Shown piece after piece: positions 9,030-18,748 of a DNA stretch of 64,000 bases. The notes beneath the pieces were generated by a model. The model saw only the letters and a program-made list of their open reading frames with translations. It did not search any database and was not told the DNA's origin. The DNA is taken from assembly GCF_028716865.1 (NCBI RefSeq), contig NZ_JAQUOY010000004.1, positions 1-64,000 of the forward strand, written 5' to 3'. The stretch is from Candidatus Methylomirabilis sp. (GTDB taxonomy: Bacteria; Methylomirabilota; Methylomirabilia; Methylomirabilales; Methylomirabilaceae). A program made the position numbers and the translations under genes. Position 1 is the first letter of the stretch. The number at the start of each line of letters is the position of its first letter.

Positions 9030-9724
9030 TGGGAAGACTGATCCGGTGGCTGATCGTTTTTCCGCTCCTGGGCCTTCTGCTCTATGTCGGCCATCCATTC
9101 CTCCTGAGAGCCATGGGTCGCTACCTGATCACGGAGGATCGTCTACAAAAGGCCGGGGTGATCGCGGTCCTGGCAGGAGACGGAGGCGTTGCTCGGACGC
9201 TCGAAGCTGTCAGGCTCTATCAGGACGGCTATGCCCCCAGGATCGTCCTGACCCATCAACTCTTACCGCCAGGATACGAAGCGCTGGCACGGCTGGGCAT
9301 TACCGTTCCGGAAGAGCGGGATATCCAATGGATGGTCCTCAAGGCGATGCGAATTCCCACTACCGTCGTCCTCCAGGTCGATGAACGGGCCGACAGTACC
9401 GAGAGCGAGATGGTCTACCTCACACGCTTTCTCAAAAAGCACCGGATAGAAACAGTTATCCTTGTTACGAATAGATCGCATTCAACACGGGCAAGCAAGA
9501 TTCTGGCCCGCGCCTCCGGCGGGAAGATTACAATTATCAGCCGGCCCACCCGCTACGACACCTTTGATCCGGAAGGGTGGTGGCATTCTCGCGCTGATGC
9601 GAAAGAGGTCCTGTCTGAATATGAGAAGCTGCTCAATTATCTCGTGCAGCCGGTGAGCGCCGGTCTCACCGGCTGGCTGAAAGGCGGGAGTGATTCGTCC
9701 GTTCCGGTCGAGGCCACCTTCTGA
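9029..9724 (+). CDS. YdcF/DUF218 family membrane-anchored protein
   Basis: 231 residues. An N-terminal hydrophobic anchor (WLIVFPLLGLLLYVG) is followed by the DUF218 Rossmann-like domain: AGVIAVLAGDGGVARTLEAV, IVLTHQLLPPGYE, DSTESEMVYL and VILVTNRSHSTRASKIL. The SxxTxxE pattern and the NRSHSTRA segment are family hallmarks. E. coli relatives SanA and ElyC are linked to envelope integrity. The ATG overlaps the preceding stop. Confidence 0.82.
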   Translation: MGRLIRWLIVFPLLGLLLYVGHPFLLRAMGRYLITEDRLQKAGVIAVLAGDGGVARTLEAVRLYQDGYAPRIVLTHQLLPPGYEALARLGITVPEERDIQWMVLKAMRIPTTVVLQVDERADSTESEMVYLTRFLKKHRIETVILVTNRSHSTRASKILARASGGKITIISRPTRYDTFDPEGWWHSRADAKEVLSEYEKLLNYLVQPVSAGLTGWLKGGSDSSVPVEATF

Positions 9725-9797
9725 TCATCAGGCTCCCAAGGTTCGGTCTCTGCGAGAGGGTTAAACCGTACACCGTATATGGATGGAGGGACACGTT

Positions 9798-10256
9798 ATG
9801 CAAGAGAAACGAGGGATGTTGGACAAGATTTGGGGGGCGCTGGAACCGACCAGCCCGGAGCCGACGACACGGCCGGCTCCTATGATGGAGATGTCGACGA
9901 GCACTTTTGTCGTCGGCGAGAAGATCCAGATTCGCGGAGATCTGACCGGCGAAGGGGATGTCCAGCTCATGGGTGGGTTTCACGGGACTATTGATCTTGT
10001 GGGAACGGTTGTGATCGGAGAGTCGGCCCAAGTGGAGGCCGACATCGCTGCGACCAACATTCGTGTTGGCGGCCACGTGAAGGGCAATCTGATCGCCAGC
10101 GGACGGGTCGACCTCCTGCCAACCGGCAGCGTCACGGGTAACGTGAAGACCGGCAGCATCGCCGCCGCCGAGGGTGCCTCCTTGCATGGCGAAATTGAGA
10201 TCAATCGCCGACAGGTCCAAGGCCAGATGGAGAGGGATCGGACCGGTTCAGCCTAG
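9798..10256 (+). CDS. Bactofilin (polymer-forming cytoskeletal protein)
   Basis: 152 residues from ATG 9798 (GGAGGG at 9785-9790). After a disordered ~35-residue N-terminus, the bactofilin domain shows regular Gly/Val-rich turns of a right-handed beta-helix: VVGEKIQIRGDLTGEGDVQL, GTIDLVGTVVIGESAQV, GHVKGNLIASGRVDLLPTG. Bactofilins polymerise without nucleotide at the inner membrane and help place wall-modifying enzymes. Upstream of clpB with a 55-bp gap. Confidence 0.9.
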   Translation: MQEKRGMLDKIWGALEPTSPEPTTRPAPMMEMSTSTFVVGEKIQIRGDLTGEGDVQLMGGFHGTIDLVGTVVIGESAQVEADIAATNIRVGGHVKGNLIASGRVDLLPTGSVTGNVKTGSIAAAEGASLHGEIEINRRQVQGQMERDRTGSA

Positions 10257-10311
10257 CCTGAAAAGCTCAGTTGCGCTCAGTCCTTGGCGGTACGCGTGAT
10301 AAGGAGGGCGT

Positions 10312-12909
10312 ATGGCCTTTATGCGGTTTGATAAATTCACCTTTAAGGCGCAGGAGGCGATCCAGCAGGCCCAGAAGCTGGCCGAGGAGCGGGAGCATCA
10401 GGCGATTGAGGTTGAGCACCTGTTGCTGGCGCTCGTCGATCAGGCGGAAGGCGTGGTTCAGCCGATCCTGAGAAAGATGGGGGCCAATCCCGGCCAGATC
10501 GCCTCACGACTCACGGAGGAGCTGAGGCGGTTACCCAAGGTCTCGGGCGTGGCCCAGGGCCAGGTTCACATCACGCCCCGCCTGGAAAAGGTGTTAAACG
10601 GGGCGCTGTCCGAGGCGGAACGCCTGAAGGACGAGTATGTCAGCACCGAGCATCTGCTCCTGGCGATCTCTGACGAGGGCGGCGGTGCTGTCGGGAAGGT
10701 CCTGCGCGAGGCTGGAATCACCAGAGACAGAATTTACGCGGCCTTGCAGGAGATCCGGGGCAGCCAGCGCGTGACCGACCAGACCCCGGAGGAGAAGTAT
10801 CAGGCGCTGGAACGATATGCCCGCAATCTGACCGATCTGGCCAGAAAAGGGAAGTTGGACCCGGTCATCGGTCGAGACGATGAAATCCGCCGGGTGATCC
10901 AGGTCCTGGCGCGCCGGACCAAGAACAACCCGGTCCTGATCGGCGAGCCTGGCGTAGGTAAGACCGCCATCGTGGAAGGGCTGGCGCAGCGAATTGTCAG
11001 CGGGGATGTGCCGGAATCACTGAAGAACAAGCGCGTCCTCGCGCTGGACATCGGCGCGCTTGTGGCCGGAAGCAAGTACCGTGGAGAGTTTGAGGACCGG
11101 CTGAAGGCGGTCCTGCGTGAGGTTACTGAACAGGAGGGGCAGATCGTCCTGTTCATCGATGAATTGCATACGCTCGTCGGGGCCGGTGCTGCCGAAGGGG
11201 CCGTAGACGCCTCGAACATGCTCAAGCCTGCGCTGGCTCGGGGTGAGCTTCGGTGCGTGGGGGCCACGACGTTGGACGAATACCGCAAGCGGGTAGAGAA
11301 GGATGCCGCGCTTGAGCGGCGCTTCCAACCGGTTCTGGTCGGCGAGCCGTCAGTTGAGGATACCATCTCGATCCTCCGTGGCCTGAAAGAGCGGTACGAG
11401 GTCCACCACGGCGTCCGGATCAAGGACTCGGCGCTGGTGTCTGCCGCAGTCCTCAGCAACCGGTACATCGCCGACCGGTTCCTGCCGGATAAGGCGATCG
11501 ACCTGATCGATGAGGCGGCGTCACGTCTCCGGATGGAGATCGACAGTATGCCGACAGAGCTGGACGAGTTCAGTCGGCGAGCCCGACAGCTCGAGATCGA
11601 ACGCGAGGCCCTGAAGAAGGAGGCCGATTCGGAGTCGCAGGAGCGCCTTGCGCGTCTGGCAGATGAGCTCACGGAGATTCGGACGAAAGAAGAAGGGCTC
11701 AAAGCCCGCTGGGAACAGGAGAAGGGATTCATCCAGCGGATCAGGAGCCTCAAGGAGCGAATTGAGGCGGCGAAACTCCAGGAGCAGATGGCCGAACGGC
11801 AGGGAGAGCTGGGGAAGGTCGCCGAGCTCCGCTACGGCCTGATTGCGTCTCTCCAGAAAGAGATGGAATCAGAAAAACGCGGCCTCGAGCAGGTCCAGCA
11901 GGACGGCGCCCTGCTCAAGGAGGAGGTCGATGAGGAAGATATCGCTGAAGTCGTCTCCAAGTGGACCGGGATTCCGGTCTCCAGGATGTTGGAGGGGGAG
12001 ACACAGAAGCTCCTGACCATGGAAGAGAAACTCAGGGAGCGGGTGGTGGGGCAGTATGAGGCGATCACCGCGGTAAGCGATGCCATTCGCCGCGCCCGCT
12101 CGGGGCTCCAGGATCCGAATCGGCCGATCGGATCATTCATCTTCCTGGGACCGACGGGGGTAGGGAAGACCGAGCTGGCCAGGGCGCTGGCCGAGTTCCT
12201 GTTCGACGACGAGCGCGCGATGGTCCGCCTGGACATGAGCGAGTACATGGAGAAACACACGGTCTCCCGCCTGATTGGCGCGCCGCCAGGGTATGTGGGG
12301 TTCGAGGAAGGGGGCCAGCTCACCGAGGCGGTCCGGCGTCGCCCATACTCCGTCCTGCTCCTGGATGAGATCGAAAAGGCCCACAGCGACGTCTTCAATA
12401 TTCTGCTGCAGATCCTGGACGACGGCCGTCTGACCGATGGCCAGGGGCGGACCGTGGACTTCAAGAACGTGATCATTATCATGACCAGCAACCTAGGCAG
12501 CCAGGCGATTCAGGAGCTGGGCGGCCGTGATGACGAGGAGATGCGACGACGAGTAATGGAGGCCGTAAGGGCCAATTTCCGGCCGGAGTTCCTCAACCGC
12601 GTTGATGAGATGTTGATCTTTCACACCCTCTCGCTGGCCCAGATCAAAGCGATCGTGGAGATCCAGCTCAAGCGGGTGGAGAAGCGACTTGTTGAGCGAA
12701 AACTGACGCTTGAGGTGACCGATCAGGCCAAAGAGTTCCTCGCCAAAGAAGGGTACGATCCGGTCTTTGGGGCGCGGCCGCTCAGGCGAGCCATTCAGCG
12801 AGCGCTGCAGGACCCGCTGGCCCGTCGGCTGCTGGAGCATGAGTTTACCGAAGGCGACACCGTGAGGGTCGATGCGGCTCGCGGAGAACTGATCCTCAGC
12901 AAGGGATAG
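10312..12909 (+). CDS. clpB: ATP-dependent disaggregase ClpB
   Basis: 865 residues, full length. Clp N repeats at ~1-145; NBD1 with Walker [14 protein letters not shown] (~201) and Walker [12 protein letters not shown]; the coiled-coil middle domain (~400-530), which separates ClpB from ClpC/ClpA; NBD2 with [14 protein letters not shown] and sensor [10 protein letters not shown] near the C-terminus. With DnaK it threads aggregated proteins through a hexameric pore. Start ATG 10312 has AAGGAGG five bases upstream. The selenoprotein gene follows after 13 bp and may be cotranscribed; no HrcA/CIRCE-type operator is evident upstream. Confidence 0.97.
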   Translation: MAFMRFDKFTFKAQEAIQQAQKLAEEREHQAIEVEHLLLALVDQAEGVVQPILRKMGANPGQIASRLTEELRRLPKVSGVAQGQVHITPRLEKVLNGALSEAERLKDEYVSTEHLLLAISDEGGGAVGKVLREAGITRDRIYAALQEIRGSQRVTDQTPEEKYQALERYARNLTDLARKGKLDPVIGRDDEIRRVIQVLARRTKNNPVLIGEPGVGKTAIVEGLAQRIVSGDVPESLKNKRVLALDIGALVAGSKYRGEFEDRLKAVLREVTEQEGQIVLFIDELHTLVGAGAAEGAVDASNMLKPALARGELRCVGATTLDEYRKRVEKDAALERRFQPVLVGEPSVEDTISILRGLKERYEVHHGVRIKDSALVSAAVLSNRYIADRFLPDKAIDLIDEAASRLRMEIDSMPTELDEFSRRARQLEIEREALKKEADSESQERLARLADELTEIRTKEEGLKARWEQEKGFIQRIRSLKERIEAAKLQEQMAERQGELGKVAELRYGLIASLQKEMESEKRGLEQVQQDGALLKEEVDEEDIAEVVSKWTGIPVSRMLEGETQKLLTMEEKLRERVVGQYEAITAVSDAIRRARSGLQDPNRPIGSFIFLGPTGVGKTELARALAEFLFDDERAMVRLDMSEYMEKHTVSRLIGAPPGYVGFEEGGQLTEAVRRRPYSVLLLDEIEKAHSDVFNILLQILDDGRLTDGQGRTVDFKNVIIIMTSNLGSQAIQELGGRDDEEMRRRVMEAVRANFRPEFLNRVDEMLIFHTLSLAQIKAIVEIQLKRVEKRLVERKLTLEVTDQAKEFLAKEGYDPVFGARPLRRAIQRALQDPLARRLLEHEFTEGDTVRVDAARGELILSKG

Positions 12910-12922
12910 AGCGGGAAGGGGT

Positions 12923-13717
12923 ATGGCACCGGTCCCGTATATCGAACAGATTCGGCGGCTCTACCCGAACGAGCCGCCTTACCAGTGGACGGTCAATCTG
13001 ACGAGTCCCTGGGCGCCGATGGTCAAGCCGGTCCGGAACTGTCGGATCGCCCTGATCAGCTCCGGGGGGATTTACCGCCCCCCGCAGGAGCCGTTCAATC
13101 CTATCAAGAACGACCTGACCTTCAAGGAGATCCCGAAAACGGCCGATCTGGCCGACCTCCGAATCTCCCACTACTCCAGGAACGCGCGGGACGTCAAAGA
13201 CCTTAACACCATCTTCCCCCTTGAGCGGTTTAGGGAATTAGAGGCTCAAGGTCTCATTGGTGAGCTGGCCTCACCGGCCTTCACCTTCATGGGTCGGATC
13301 TTCACGCGGACCAGGCTTCAGAAAGAGATGGCGCCGCATCTCATCGTTCGCCTGCGGGACATGGGCGTCGATGCGGCCTTCCTGGTCCCAGTCTGACAAT
13401 TGTGCCACCAGTCCGTGGGACTGTTCGCCCGCGCGATCGAGGAGGCCGGCATTCCCACCGTCATGCTCTCCGCTGCCCTCGATATCACCTCCTCCGTCAA
13501 ACCGCCCCGCGCCGTCTTCGTAAACTTTCCCCTCGGTCACCAGGCGGGCAAGCCTTTCGACCCGGAGGGGCAGACCCGGATCCTGCTCGACACGCTCCAT
13601 GTCCTGGAGACGGCGACCACTCAGGGCACTCTCGTCCAGCTTCCCTACAAGTGGGACGAACGCGATCCCCTGGACTCCTGGGAAGAGGAGGAGATGCTCC
13701 ACCCGTCACTGATGTGA
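12923..13717 (+). CDS. GrdB-family selenoprotein, TGA (13394-13396) read as selenocysteine
   Basis: A single 264-codon frame interrupted by TGA at codon 158. Both sides stay in the same frame and together form one GrdB-like domain (glycine/sarcosine/betaine/D-proline reductase component B family). Sequence around the stop reads FLVPV-U-QLCHQSVGLFARAIEEAG, so the TGA falls on the redox U-x-x-C position where relatives carry Cys or Sec. A hairpin with a GU-containing apical loop starts 12 bases downstream (separate entry). Start ATG 12923 has AAGGGG upstream; gene follows clpB by 13 bp. The protein is much shorter than true GrdB (~430 residues), so glycine reduction is not implied; a thiol/selenol redox role is inference. 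Decoding requires selA, selB and selC elsewhere. Confidence 0.85.
13409..13423 (+). promoter_or_regulatory. SECIS-like hairpin in the selenoprotein mRNA
   Basis: CAGTCC (13409-13414), loop GTG (13415-13417) and GGACTG (13418-13423): a perfect 6-bp stem. The first loop G is 19 nt past the TGA and the loop starts with GU, as in bacterial SECIS elements recognised by SelB. Position and loop agree with the known rule; the 3-nt loop is short. Confidence 0.7.
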
Positions 13718-13797
13718 CCTACCTTTAGAGACGCTTCCGATAAGGTGTCCCACAAGATTGCCTCACAAAACGCTGCTTGAAGTCAACCCATTTTACC

Positions 13798-13826
13798 TTG
13801 ACAAGAGAAGGGCGTGGGATTATTAT
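13798..13826 (+). promoter_or_regulatory. Promoter for glyA operon
   Basis: TTGACA (13798-13803), 17-bp spacer, TATTAT (13821-13826), ~50 bp before the glyA start codon. Confidence 0.78.
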
Positions 13827-13876
13827 TCATCTCGACTTGACTCATCTTTATCTATAGTTATCTGGGGAGCTAAAGC

Positions 13877-15145
13877 GTGAAGCGTCTTATCGATGTTGAC
13901 CCGGAAATTGCAGAAGTAATTCGGCTCGAGACCGAGCGTCAGGCCACCAAGCTGGAGTTAATCGCCTCGGAGAATTTTGTCAGCGCTGCGGTGATGGAGG
14001 CGGCCGGCTCCACGCTCACCAACAAATATGCCGAGGGGTACCCGGGACGACGCTACTACGGTGGGTGCGAGTTTGTTGACATGGCGGAGAACCTGGCGAT
14101 CGAGCGAGCCAAGCGGCTCTTTGGCGCCGACCATGTCAACGTTCAGCCGCACTCCGGCACGCAGGCCAACATGGCCGTCTACTTTTCTGTCCTGGAGCCA
14201 GGGGATACTATTCTTGGGCTGAACTTATCCCACGGGGGTCACCTGTCACACGGGAGCCCGGTCAACTTTTCCGGCCGCTTCTTCAAAGTGATCCCGTACG
14301 GTGTGGATAGAGCGACGGAGCAGGTGGACTTTGATACGCTCCGATCTCTGGCCAAGACGCACCGACCCAAGCTGATCGTGGTCGGCGCCAGCGCCTATCC
14401 CAGAACCCTCGACTTCGCGAGGTTTGGCGAGATTGCGAAAGAGACCGGCGCGCTCATCATGACCGATATCGCTCATATCGCCGGGCTGATCGTGGCCAAG
14501 CTGCACCCGAGCCCTGTCCCCCACGCTGAGTTTGTGACCACCACTACCCACAAGACGCTTCGCGGTCCGCGAGGTGGAATGATCATGTGTAAGGCTGCGT
14601 ATGCCCCGGTCCTGAATAAGCAGGTCTTTCCCGGGATGCAGGGCGGTCCGCTGATGCACATTATCGCGGCCAAGGCGGTGGCATTTGCCGAGGCGCTCTC
14701 GCCGGAGTTTACCTCCTATCAGCGTCAGATCGTCGCGAATGCGAGGGCGTTGGGAGAGGCGCTGCAAGGTCACGGCTTCCGTCTGGTCTCCGGCGGAACC
14801 GATACTCATCTTCTCCTGGTCGATCTGCGAGGGAAAGGGCTGACAGGGAAGGCGGCCGAGGTCGCGCTGGATCAGGCAGGGATCACGGCCAACAAGAACG
14901 CCATCCCCTTCGATCAGGAAAAGCCGACCGTGACCTCCGGCATTCGAATCGGGACGCCGGCCGTGACGACTCGTGGGATGCGGGAAGGCGAAATGAGAGA
15001 GATCGCGAATCTCATTGCCGACGTCCTGAAAGATGTCTCGAACGCTGCGGCCCTGTCTGGGGTCGCGGCCCGCGTGAAAGAGCTGTGTGACTCCTTCCCG
15101 TTGTACCGAGAGCAGCTTGCCCTCTCCTCTCCCCACCTGGCGTAA
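13877..15145 (+). CDS. glyA: Serine hydroxymethyltransferase
   Basis: 422 residues, full length PLP enzyme interconverting serine and glycine with tetrahydrofolate. The PLP lysine lies in [32 protein letters not shown] and [14 protein letters not shown] are family signatures. GTG start with GGGGAG seven bases upstream. A strong promoter precedes it; nrdR follows after 21 bp, a common glyA-nrdR pairing. Confidence 0.97.
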   Translation: MKRLIDVDPEIAEVIRLETERQATKLELIASENFVSAAVMEAAGSTLTNKYAEGYPGRRYYGGCEFVDMAENLAIERAKRLFGADHVNVQPHSGTQANMAVYFSVLEPGDTILGLNLSHGGHLSHGSPVNFSGRFFKVIPYGVDRATEQVDFDTLRSLAKTHRPKLIVVGASAYPRTLDFARFGEIAKETGALIMTDIAHIAGLIVAKLHPSPVPHAEFVTTTTHKTLRGPRGGMIMCKAAYAPVLNKQVFPGMQGGPLMHIIAAKAVAFAEALSPEFTSYQRQIVANARALGEALQGHGFRLVSGGTDTHLLLVDLRGKGLTGKAAEVALDQAGITANKNAIPFDQEKPTVTSGIRIGTPAVTTRGMREGEMREIANLIADVLKDVSNAAALSGVAARVKELCDSFPLYREQLALSSPHLA

Positions 15146-15166
15146 GATCCTCCGAGGGACTCATTT

Positions 15167-15640
15167 GTGAAGTGTCCCTACTGTGGCAGTCTCGAAGAAA
15201 AAGTCGTCGATTCTCGTGAGGGCAAGGATGGCGCGGTGGTCCGCCGCCGCCGCCAATGCCAGCAGTGCCTCAAGCGTTTCACCACCTATGAGCGGATCGA
15301 GGAGATCCACTTCATGGTCATTAAGACGGATGGACGGCGGGAGCCGTTCGATCGGCACAAGATTCTGGCGGGATTGCTCAAGGCGACGCAGAAGCGGCCT
15401 GTCAGCGTCGTCCAACTCGAGAAAATTGTGGATGAGATTGAAGGCCGCCTTGCGGAGAAGGCGGAGCGCGAAATGCCTTCTACTGAGATCGGTGAGTTGA
15501 TCATGGAGCGGCTCCACGAGATTGATGAGGTGGCGTACGTCCGTTTCGCATCGGTGTATCGTCAGTTCAAGGACGTCAGGCAGTTCGTCGAGGAGGTCAA
15601 GGGCCTCCGGGAAGGGGAGAGGCATCGGAGAGCCCCGTAA
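15167..15640 (+). CDS. nrdR: Transcriptional repressor NrdR
   Basis: 157 residues. An N-terminal zinc ribbon (MKCPYCGSLEEKVVDSREG and RRRQCQQC) is followed by an ATP-cone domain (IKTDGRREPFDRHKILAGLL). NrdR senses ATP/dATP and represses ribonucleotide reductase genes through NrdR boxes. GTG start. No reductase gene lies in the window, so targets are elsewhere. Confidence 0.96.
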   Translation: MKCPYCGSLEEKVVDSREGKDGAVVRRRRQCQQCLKRFTTYERIEEIHFMVIKTDGRREPFDRHKILAGLLKATQKRPVSVVQLEKIVDEIEGRLAEKAEREMPSTEIGELIMERLHEIDEVAYVRFASVYRQFKDVRQFVEEVKGLREGERHRRAP

Positions 15641-15683
15641 AGGATAGCGATGAGTCCTTCGGGGAGCGGATCTCGAAGCGACG

Positions 15684-16493
15684 ATGGAACTTACCTTAAT
15701 CTACCTTGTATTGGCGTTCTACCTTAGCGCGAGCCTGGCGTACATGGGCTCCCTTGCCGGTCGGCCCGGTAAGTTGCTGCGAGCCGCTGGCATCTTAGCC
15801 CGGGTCGGGTTTGTTCTGCATACGGGGGCCTTGGCGGTTCATCTCTACCAGTATGGCCGTCCACCAGCCAATCTTGCCGATTGGCTTTCCTTCTATGCGT
15901 GGGCCACGGTTGCCGTGTATATCATCACCGAGGTACACTACGAAAGCAAGGTGATCGGCTCGTTCGCGATCCCGCTGGTGGTCCTCCTGCTCGGGGCATC
16001 GGCCGCCCTGCCCAAGACGATCGAAACCCTATCCCCGCCGCTGAAGCACTTCGGGGTCTGGACACACGTGATCCTAACGCTCCTCGGGAATGCCGCCTTT
16101 GCCCTCGCCTGCTGCGGGGCAGTGATGTTCCTGGTCCAGGAATGGCTGCTCAAATCCAAACATCCAGGCGTTCTCTTCGAGCGCCTCCCCTCATTGAAAC
16201 TGCTCGACGATTTATGCTACTTCAGTCTCGTGCTGGGCTTCCCACTGCTGACCCTCGGTCTGCTGAGCGGTGTGCTGGTGAGTTATTCCACGTGGGGTTC
16301 CTTCCTGTCCTGGGACGGCAGGCAGATATGGTCAACCATCACCTGGGTCTTCTACGCGGCGCTGTTACATGGACGGTTGGCAGGGGGCTGGCGAGGCCGA
16401 AAGGCCGCCATTCTGTCAATCATCGGGTTTTGTGGAGTCGCCTTTGGTTTCCTCGTGGCGAATCTCCTCATCAGAGGGACGCACGCATTCTAA
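15684..16493 (+). CDS. CcsA/HemX-like cytochrome c assembly membrane protein
   Basis: 269 residues with about eight hydrophobic helices, matching the CcsA/CcmC fold. The conserved core around WLSFYAWATVAVYIITE and GRQIWSTITWVFYAALLHG, with His residues positioned in the loops, resembles heme-handling proteins. Placement directly before hemA is the HemX arrangement; HemX relatives influence GluTR levels, while CcsA attaches heme to cytochrome c. Which role applies cannot be told from sequence. Confidence 0.82.
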   Translation: MELTLIYLVLAFYLSASLAYMGSLAGRPGKLLRAAGILARVGFVLHTGALAVHLYQYGRPPANLADWLSFYAWATVAVYIITEVHYESKVIGSFAIPLVVLLLGASAALPKTIETLSPPLKHFGVWTHVILTLLGNAAFALACCGAVMFLVQEWLLKSKHPGVLFERLPSLKLLDDLCYFSLVLGFPLLTLGLLSGVLVSYSTWGSFLSWDGRQIWSTITWVFYAALLHGRLAGGWRGRKAAILSIIGFCGVAFGFLVANLLIRGTHAF

Positions 16494-16521
16494 AGAATGT
16501 GCGAGGTGCCTTGATACTGTA

Positions 16522-17790
16522 ATGGAAATCATTGTCCTTGGTCTGAGCCACAAGACAGCGCCAATTGAACTCCGGGAGAAGCTCTACGTCCCGGAATCCG
16601 AGCTGCCGGAAATCTTGGAGGAGATCGGGGGATGCGGGCAGATCCTTGAGCGGTTGTTCCTCTCCACCTGCAACCGGGTGGAGGCGTACGCTGTCGTGGA
16701 GGACGTGGAGGGCGCGCGTCAGTTCCTCGTGGAATTCCTGGCCGAGCGGCACAAGCTTTCGGTGCAGGCCTTCGAGCCCTCACTGTATCTGTTGACCGCC
16801 GATCAGGCCATCCGGCATATCTTCCGTGTCGCGTCGAGCCTTGATGCGATGGTGGTTGGTGAATCCCAGATCCTGGGCCAGGTGAAGGCGGCCTACGCGG
16901 TTGCCCTCGAGCGGGAAGCCACGGGCCTGATTCTCAATGCCCTTATGGACAGGGCGTTGCGCGTCGCGAAGCGGGTGCGAACCGAGACCGGAATCGCCAC
17001 CTCAGCCGTCTCGGTCTCTACCGCCGCCATCGAGCTGGCCAAGAAGATCTTCGGTGACCTGACGGGTCGCACGGTCATGCTGATCGGGGCCGGGAAGATG
17101 TCGGAGTTATCGGCCAAACATCTGCTGGCTGATGGTGTGGGCACGGTGATCGTGGCCAATCGGAATTTCGATCGTGCGGTGGAAATGGCCGAGCGATGGA
17201 ATGGCCGGGCTGTTCGGTTCGATCACGTCAAGTCGGAGATGGTTCAGGCCGACATTGTCATCAGTTCGACCGGCGCCCCGCACCAGATCCTCTCCAGGGC
17301 CGACCTCCAGGAGATTATCCTGCAGCGCCGCAACCGTCCGATCTTTGTGATCGACATCGCCGTTCCCAGGGATGTCGATCCCGAGGCCAACGAGATCGAT
17401 AATGTGTACCTGTATGATCTCGATGACCTCCAGGGGGTGGTGCAGGCCAATCTTCGCGAGCGACAGCGTGAGGCGGAACTGGCGGAGGCGATGATCGACC
17501 GGGAGGTCAAGCAGTTTGCCGAGTGGCTTGCGAGCCTCCATGTCGTCCCGACGATCGTTGCCATGCGCAAGAAGGTGGAATCAATCCGCGAGGAGGAACT
17601 TCAAAAGATCTTTGCGAAATTGCAAGACTTAACGGCAGAGGAACGTCATACTATCTCCCTTATGACCAGCTCGATCGTGAACAAGATCCTGCACGATCCG
17701 ACGACAGAACTGAAACGCCAGTCGGCCATGAAAGAGGGCCACCTGTACGTGAATGTGCTGCGCAGGCTCTTCGGCATCAGGGAGGATTAA
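16522..17790 (+). CDS. hemA: Glutamyl-tRNA reductase
   Basis: 422 residues from ATG 16522 (MEIIVLGLSHKTAPIELREK). The catalytic Cys is in LFLSTCNRVEAYAV; NADPH domain around MLIGAGKMSEL. It makes glutamate-1-semialdehyde, the first committed step of C5 tetrapyrrole synthesis. An extended ORF from 16369 overlaps the preceding gene and is not needed. Gap to the upstream gene is 28 bp; hemC follows after 22 bp. Confidence 0.96.
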   Translation: MEIIVLGLSHKTAPIELREKLYVPESELPEILEEIGGCGQILERLFLSTCNRVEAYAVVEDVEGARQFLVEFLAERHKLSVQAFEPSLYLLTADQAIRHIFRVASSLDAMVVGESQILGQVKAAYAVALEREATGLILNALMDRALRVAKRVRTETGIATSAVSVSTAAIELAKKIFGDLTGRTVMLIGAGKMSELSAKHLLADGVGTVIVANRNFDRAVEMAERWNGRAVRFDHVKSEMVQADIVISSTGAPHQILSRADLQEIILQRRNRPIFVIDIAVPRDVDPEANEIDNVYLYDLDDLQGVVQANLRERQREAELAEAMIDREVKQFAEWLASLHVVPTIVAMRKKVESIREEELQKIFAKLQDLTAEERHTISLMTSSIVNKILHDPTTELKRQSAMKEGHLYVNVLRRLFGIRED

Positions 17791-17812
17791 AGCGACCGGT
17801 GCGAGGTATAAT

Positions 17813-18748
17813 ATGCTGAAGCTGGGTACGCGCGGAAGTCCGCTGGCGCTCTGCCAGGCAGGGCTCGTGTCGGAAGGCCTGAGCCGACGATGGCCCGGTC
17901 TGAAAGTCGTCATCATTCCTATCAAGACCTCCGGTGACAAGTTCCTCGATGTGGCCCTTTCGCAGGTGGGCGGGAAGGGTCTCTTTGTAAAGGAGATCGA
18001 GGAGGCCCTGCTCGATCACCGGATCGATCTTGCGGTCCACAGCATGAAGGATCTGCCTGCGGAGCTGGCGCCGGGCCTTCGGGTGGGGGCCGTCACGCAC
18101 CGCGAAGACCCGCTTGATGCGCTCGTGGCCAGGAACGGCCTACGGTTTACGGAACTGCCTCGCGAGGCCAGGATCGGCACCAGCAGCCTCCGCCGACAGG
18201 TTCAGCTCCTCCATTGTCGCCCGAACCTCCAGATCATTCCCCTGCGCGGCAATGTGCAGACGCGGCTGAACAAGCTCGAGACGCTCGATCTTGAGGCCGT
18301 AGTCCTGGCGGCTGCGGGCCTCATCCGCCTCGGTCTGCAGGATCGGATTACTGAGTGTCTGCCGCCGGATCTGTGCCTGCCGGCGATCGGCCAGGGAGCG
18401 CTGGCGATTGAAATCCGGCAGAACGATCAGCGAACGGCCGAGCTTATCGAGACGCTCGATCATCGTGAGACTCGACAGGCTACGATGGCGGAACGGGCAT
18501 TCCTGCAGCGCCTGGGCGGGAGCTGCGTGACCCCGATCGCCGCCTTTGGCCAGATTGAAGGAGAAACGCTCGTTCTCACTGGAATGGTTGCCGGCCTGGA
18601 CGGCAAGCGGCTACTTAGAGAAGCCGTTCGGGGGGAGACCGGCGCGCCGGAGCAGGTGGGACAGGCGTTGGCCGAGGCGCTGCTTGCCGCTGGAGCCGGG
18701 GAGATCCTCCGGGAGATTGATGCCCAGCTCTCAGAGGGGCGCAGATGA
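17813..18748 (+). CDS. hemC: Porphobilinogen deaminase (hydroxymethylbilane synthase)
   Basis: 311 residues from ATG 17813 (MLKLGTRGSPLALCQAG), GCGAGGT just upstream. Motifs: HSMKDLPAELAPGL, IGTSSLRRQVQLLH, LRGNVQTRLNKL and the dipyrromethane cofactor Cys in LGGSCVTPIAAFG. Polymerises four porphobilinogens. The stop overlaps the ATG of cobA-hemD by four bases. Confidence 0.96.
   Translation: MLKLGTRGSPLALCQAGLVSEGLSRRWPGLKVVIIPIKTSGDKFLDVALSQVGGKGLFVKEIEEALLDHRIDLAVHSMKDLPAELAPGLRVGAVTHREDPLDALVARNGLRFTELPREARIGTSSLRRQVQLLHCRPNLQIIPLRGNVQTRLNKLETLDLEAVVLAAAGLIRLGLQDRITECLPPDLCLPAIGQGALAIEIRQNDQRTAELIETLDHRETRQATMAERAFLQRLGGSCVTPIAAFGQIEGETLVLTGMVAGLDGKRLLREAVRGETGAPEQVGQALAEALLAAGAGEILREIDAQLSEGRR

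Noticed and set aside
13394-13396. TGA inside the GrdB-like gene as a nonsense mutation
   Set aside because: The frame continues without shift, homology continues past it, the position is the redox Cys/Sec site and a SECIS-like hairpin follows.
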